This document shows positions 60,201 through 64,000 of a DNA stretch of 64,000 nucleotides, one piece after another. A program made the position numbers and the translations under genes. The stretch is from Vitis vinifera (Eukaryota; Streptophyta; Magnoliopsida; Vitales; Vitaceae). Every line of letters starts with the position of its first letter. The stretch's first letter is position 1. The notes under the pieces are model-generated. The model saw only the letters and a list, made by a program, of their open reading frames with translations. It did no database searches and had not been told where the DNA came from. The stretch lies in the NCBI RefSeq assembly GCF_030704535.1, contig NC_081822.1, forward strand, positions 7,234,501 to 7,298,500, read 5' to 3'.

Positions 60201-61000
60201 ACAAGTACAAGAATTTCTCAACCCCTTTGAAATAAATGGAGGTCTTACTTATTACTACCAACACCATCAAAATGCTTATGATTTTGATTGAAACAATTTA
60301 GCGACACGTTCACAAAGATGAAGAAATGCCTCAAAAGTGGGGGTAGTGATGGGTGAAACCTTGCTACCCCAAGTTGGCCTTTATTAAAGAGACCAAGGAA
60401 TTAACTTGACAGCAAAAGGAATGACAATCACAAGCCAAAGATGCTAAATTTAATTGACATAGTACCCCTTCATAAGGAAGAAGAAAGTGGTAGGAATGAA
60501 AAAAAAATGCAGAGGAGAAGAAAGCAAAGTAACAAAAGTAAGCAAAGTCTAGCCCTTTAGTTATCCATTAAAGAATAAAGAAAATAGGAAGGAGGTATAT
60601 AGACTCCTAATTTTGATCCCAAATGATATGATGTGGGCCATTTATTTATTTTTAATGCTCATTTTATATTTTATAATTTTGTCTTTATTTTATTTTATTT
60701 TCCCTATCTTTATCCATAAAAAAAATCACATTTCTCTCTCCTTTCTTATTTTTATTTTATTTTATTTTGTTTTCCCAATCCCTCCTCTCTTCCCCTCGTT
60801 TTTGTCACATGTCTCTCTTCCATTTCCTTTTGTTATTTAATCTTATCTCTCTTCTCCCACCCCACATTTGAAACTCATGCGGACGAGGGGTGCGGAGAAT
60901 TGAAAGCAAGGACGATACGAGTGACAAGGAGAAAATTGTCCAAAAGAAGGCAGATAGCATTGCATAGTGACAAAACAAAGTCGCACCCCCTTAAAAAGTG
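57210..61000. other. Gene-poor interval
   Basis: No supported gene. The block 58140-58800 has higher GC and a few short open stretches (58623-58841) that look like decayed gene or repeat DNA, but no motif is recognisable. The block 60600-60880 is T/C-rich. Minus-strand open frames at 58937-59662 are A/T-driven. Confidence 0.45.
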
Positions 61001-61029
61001 GACATTAATTAGAAGTTGAATGGCAGGTG

Positions 61030-61280
61030 AGAAAGCCTTATCCATAGGCGCTTGTGGACCAGAGAAGCAGGTTGAAAAACTTGAAAAGGATGTTCATGGT
61101 GCATGGTTTCCACCTTGGTTTGCAAGTCATTTAATTCATCGTTTGTTCTTTTATGGAGGTGCAGTGAACATGAACAACCTGCTCTGTTTATGGTGATTCA
61201 AATGACCTACAGAAAAGGCCCAAGCTCAAAAATGGGTTCATTAACACTAAATGGATTCCAAAGATAAAGGGTCAATGGTT
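61030..61280 (+). pseudogene. Fragment of an At2g24420/At4g31340-type coiled-coil protein gene
   Basis: Starting at about 61065, the plus strand reads EKLEKDVHGAWFPPWFASHL. That resembles the conserved block following the coiled coil of plant proteins annotated 'DNA repair ATPase-related' or 'myosin heavy chain-related' (At2g24420, At4g31340), where VHGAWLPPWLA is typical. Further on, separated by frame changes, come SEHEQPALFMVIQ, then EKAQAQKW and TKWIPKIKGQW, matching in order the family's EHGKPALDVAIQ, EKKAQAEKW and TKWIPAVKEQW. At least two frameshifts and no start or flanking exons are seen, so this is a dead fragment, about one exon or a retrocopy piece. Family recall is from memory and needs a search. 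Confidence 0.5.
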
Positions 61281-61289
61281 GGCATATAT

Positions 61290-61870
61290 TAATATATCAT
61301 TAGCTTCTCGCTTAACCATACATGCAATTATTACTCTCTAACACAAAGTTGTCAAGACATATATTTGATTGACTGATATAATTTACGATAAGATAAAATA
61401 AGTTATTTCATCACTTATCTTATATTCAATAAATATGACGATTAAAGAGATGTATTCTCTGCATTTTTCCACATATTTTCTATATGAGATTTGTTAATCT
61501 TAAGACATATTTCATATATTATATATTATTTTATTTTTTATATTACTTATTTTACAAAATAAAAAATTTTGATTAAAAATTAAATTTATGGTTAAAAAAC
61601 TAAAAAAAAATTCTAAATAATATTAATATTTTTATTATTTAATATATATATATATATATATTATTTTTATAAATTGAATAACATAACATAAAAAAAAATT
61701 ATTTATAAATATTACATATTTTAATTATGAATATTGTTAAGCATAAGCAAAAATTTATATTTTTAATAGAAAATATTGGAATGCCATATAATTTTTATTT
61801 AAAACAAATATTGGACATTGAAAAATAATATATATTCCTTAAAATTCTTCTAATTTGACTTAAATTAGAT
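61290..61870. other. AT-rich intergenic DNA
   Basis: No gene. Contains an AT microsatellite at about 61641-61660 and long A/T stretches. Confidence 0.6.
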
Positions 61871-61879
61871 TACTAATTT

Positions 61880-62720
61880 CAACAATTTCTTATAAGCAGA
61901 GTTTTAAAGTTGATTACACTAAGTATCATCTTCGACTTCTTGAACACATGTCTTTAGTGGCTTTGTAAAAATATTTGATTTACAAAACTCAAGCTCGGTC
62001 TCATCGTTTCCATGAGTTCTTTAATAATGAAACTTGATGCTTATGTCTTTGTTTCTACCATAAAACAATTAATTATTTGTTAATGCAATAGCAGATTGAT
62101 TATCACATAAAATCTTTTTAGAACCATTTATTCATGCTTCAACTTGGATTGTTTTATTTTTGCCTTAACTCATCAAGCATCTTGCGAAGTCAAACTATTT
62201 GACATGCTATGGAAGTCACTACCATGTATTTAGTTTTTACGGTTAATAATGCTACGACTTGTTGCTTTTTTATGACTATTAGAATGTTTTTGTTTCATGA
62301 TAAAAAAAAAAAACCCAATATCACTAGTTATAGTCTTCACATCACTTTCTTAGTCACTATTTGTAGAACCCACTAAATTAAAGTTGCTTAAGTAGAAAAT
62401 TTTACAATCATGAGTACCATTTACCTTATTTAAAATTCACTTTACTGTTAGCAAGTGTAAATGATATGGTTTTTTTTAGAATTGATTGATAATTCCCACT
62501 TGATAAACAATATTTGGTCTACTATAAGTCAAATAATGAAGACTTCCTATTATGCCCTTAAAATATGTGAGATTTATTAATCCTCCAATGTCTTTTTTTT
62601 TTTTTTTTATCTCTAATCATTTTGATATCATTTGTTGAAACTTACATAATTGGGCATTGATAATAATTTTCTAAAACAATATTTTGTCTTATTCTATTTT
62701 TTTTAACCTAATAACAAACC
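61880..62720 (-). mobile_element. Broken Ty1/Copia retrotransposon fossil
   Basis: The minus strand carries the end of the reverse transcriptase (a block like IGSLHYLTYSRPNI) and part of the RNase H (CDNQSAIALT) of a Copia polyprotein. The element is broken in many places, lacks the integrase and capsid parts, and no terminal repeats could be joined to it with confidence. Old. Confidence 0.75.
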
Positions 62721-62749
62721 TATAGTTATAATAAATTAAACATAGTTGC

Positions 62750-63600
62750 ACTTGATGGGATAAATACAAACAATGCACAATCAGGTTTTATCATCTCTTG
62801 TGAGAACCTAATAGGAATCAATCAAATAGAGCAACAAGAATTCACCCAATCAACAAGTATATGAACACCAATAATTTTAGCGTGGAAAACCTTTTCCAAT
62901 ATGAGAAGTAAAAACCACGGGACCTTTAAGTCACTAAAAACTCCACTAATATAATCAATGGGTTGCACAATTCTCTCTAGATAAAACTAGAGGCATACAT
63001 CAACCATATCTTAAGACAAATTAATCTTGGCAATTTCAACAACTTTGCATAAAAACAATGGAGAGATCTCACCAAACACACCACTGTTCTAGGACTGAAA
63101 TATAACTGTTTCAAACTCTAAATCCAATCTCCACCGTTCAGAATGAAGATCAATGAGTTTTGAACGTACACTCCAAAAATTGGCTCAATCGAACCACAGA
63201 TTAATCTCGATTGGAGTTCATGATCAAAACTGTTTGGATAGAAAATGCATCAAAATAGAGGCTCTGTTCTCGGACTGAAAAATGATCATCTAGATCTCCA
63301 AATCCGATCTTCACCGTTCACATTGAAGATCAATGAGTCACAAACCTCTCCTCCAAATTTCAGGTCGATTGGCCCACAGACAAAGCGGGATCGGACCTTT
63401 GATGAAATTTGGGCAGTGAAGAAAAACTGAGTTTTTCTCTCTAACTTCAAAAATAGTGGTTCTCCCATTCTTTCTCTTTTCTCCTTCTACTATCTTTTTC
63501 TTCTACCTTCGATGGTTGCAAAAAAAATTGGAAGAAAAAGAAGAAAAGTGATTCTTCTTCTAACCCTTTTATATAAAGGCATAAGAGGCCTTAAATTTTG
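62750..63600. repeat. Repeat-rich flank with a 180-bp tandem duplication
   Basis: GTGGAAAACCTTTTCCAA and AAAACCACGGGACC at about 62884-62920 are typical of interspersed plant repeats of LTR origin. Two tandem units follow, 63084-63263 and 63264-63430, each with CTGTTCT(A/C)GGACTGAAA, a CC(A/G)ATCT(C/T)CACCGTTCA block and GAAGATCAATGAGT. Possibly part of the same old element as the Copia fossil; this is not proven. Confidence 0.5.
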
Positions 63601-64000
63601 GACTCTTAATTTGGGTCTTCCACATGAGAAAAAATCCAACAACACTACCATTCTAATTCATAATTAGATTAAGAATCCTAATTAATATAAAAAACCTAAA
63701 TAAATAACAAATACTAATAATTTTCAAATTCTTAAAAATTCTTATAATTGGACTTTTAGGTTGATGACTAATTGCAACATAAGGTTGGTGACACAAATAC
63801 AATAACTCTTCATGTCATCAAAGTGGCAAAATCCATTTTAGTGAAGGACAAGGAAATAAAAATCAAATTGAGTGATTGGAGAAGAGTGTTTTCATTGAGC
63901 CAAAGAGCTTTGAAATTCCATAAATATTGTCGAAGGTACGTTGAAGGAACTAGAGAAGATTACAATGGAGACATTTCTACGGCAAACACCCTTAAGGCTT
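63600..64000. other. Window end, nothing recognised
   Basis: A/T-rich with short repeats; no reading frame of note. Confidence 0.5.

Overview
This window looks like nuclear DNA from a eudicot plant. It is very AT-rich between genes, has short GT-AG introns, carries plant-only families (phytosulfokine precursor, VQ-motif protein, U-box/ARM ligase, plant LCAT-like lipase) and holds many eroded transposons. Gene order and repeat style remind me of grapevine (Vitis), but that is an impression, not a test.

Genes, left to right: a small unnamed protein (668-1003, -); a phytosulfokine (PSK) precursor (6910-7257, +) and 4.5 kb further a second PSK-like copy (11433-11784, +) that has lost its ATG and carries YIYSV instead of YIYTQ; a hAT transposase (about 16892-18889, -); a membrane protein of the 'PHLOEM PROTEIN 2-LIKE A10' type (21740-22996, -); a three-exon BSD-domain protein (25664-29321, -); a VQ-motif protein (30314-30826, -); a U-box/armadillo E3 ligase of the PUB30/31 type (37798-39156, -); two tandem LCAT-like lipase genes (43157-45329 and 47968-49995, -); a small arginine/serine-rich protein (56283-56732, +); and a gene-fragment pseudogene near 61.03-61.28 kb. 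Most intact genes lie on the minus strand.

Repeats: the stretch 12.9-20.0 kb is a nest. An old GC-richer repeat is split by a 1.78 kb element with long terminal inverted repeats whose core is an array of about 17 copies of a 30-bp palindrome, and again by a 3.1 kb hAT element with a 7/8-matching 8-bp target duplication. Related palindrome-array structures occur at 9.74-10.17 kb, 41.07-41.70 kb and, in simpler 26-bp tandem form, at 3.75-3.99 kb. I regard this set as the most interesting, possibly undescribed, feature of the window. Two Tourist-like MITEs sit head to tail at 51.2-51.9 kb and share one TTA. Fossils of TRIM-like LTR elements (32.7 and 34.5 kb) and a broken Copia element (61.9-62.7 kb) are visible.

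The genes do not form a pathway. The local themes are tandem duplication (PSK pair, LCAT pair, several two-copy short repeats) and expansion of the intergenic space by small non-autonomous elements.
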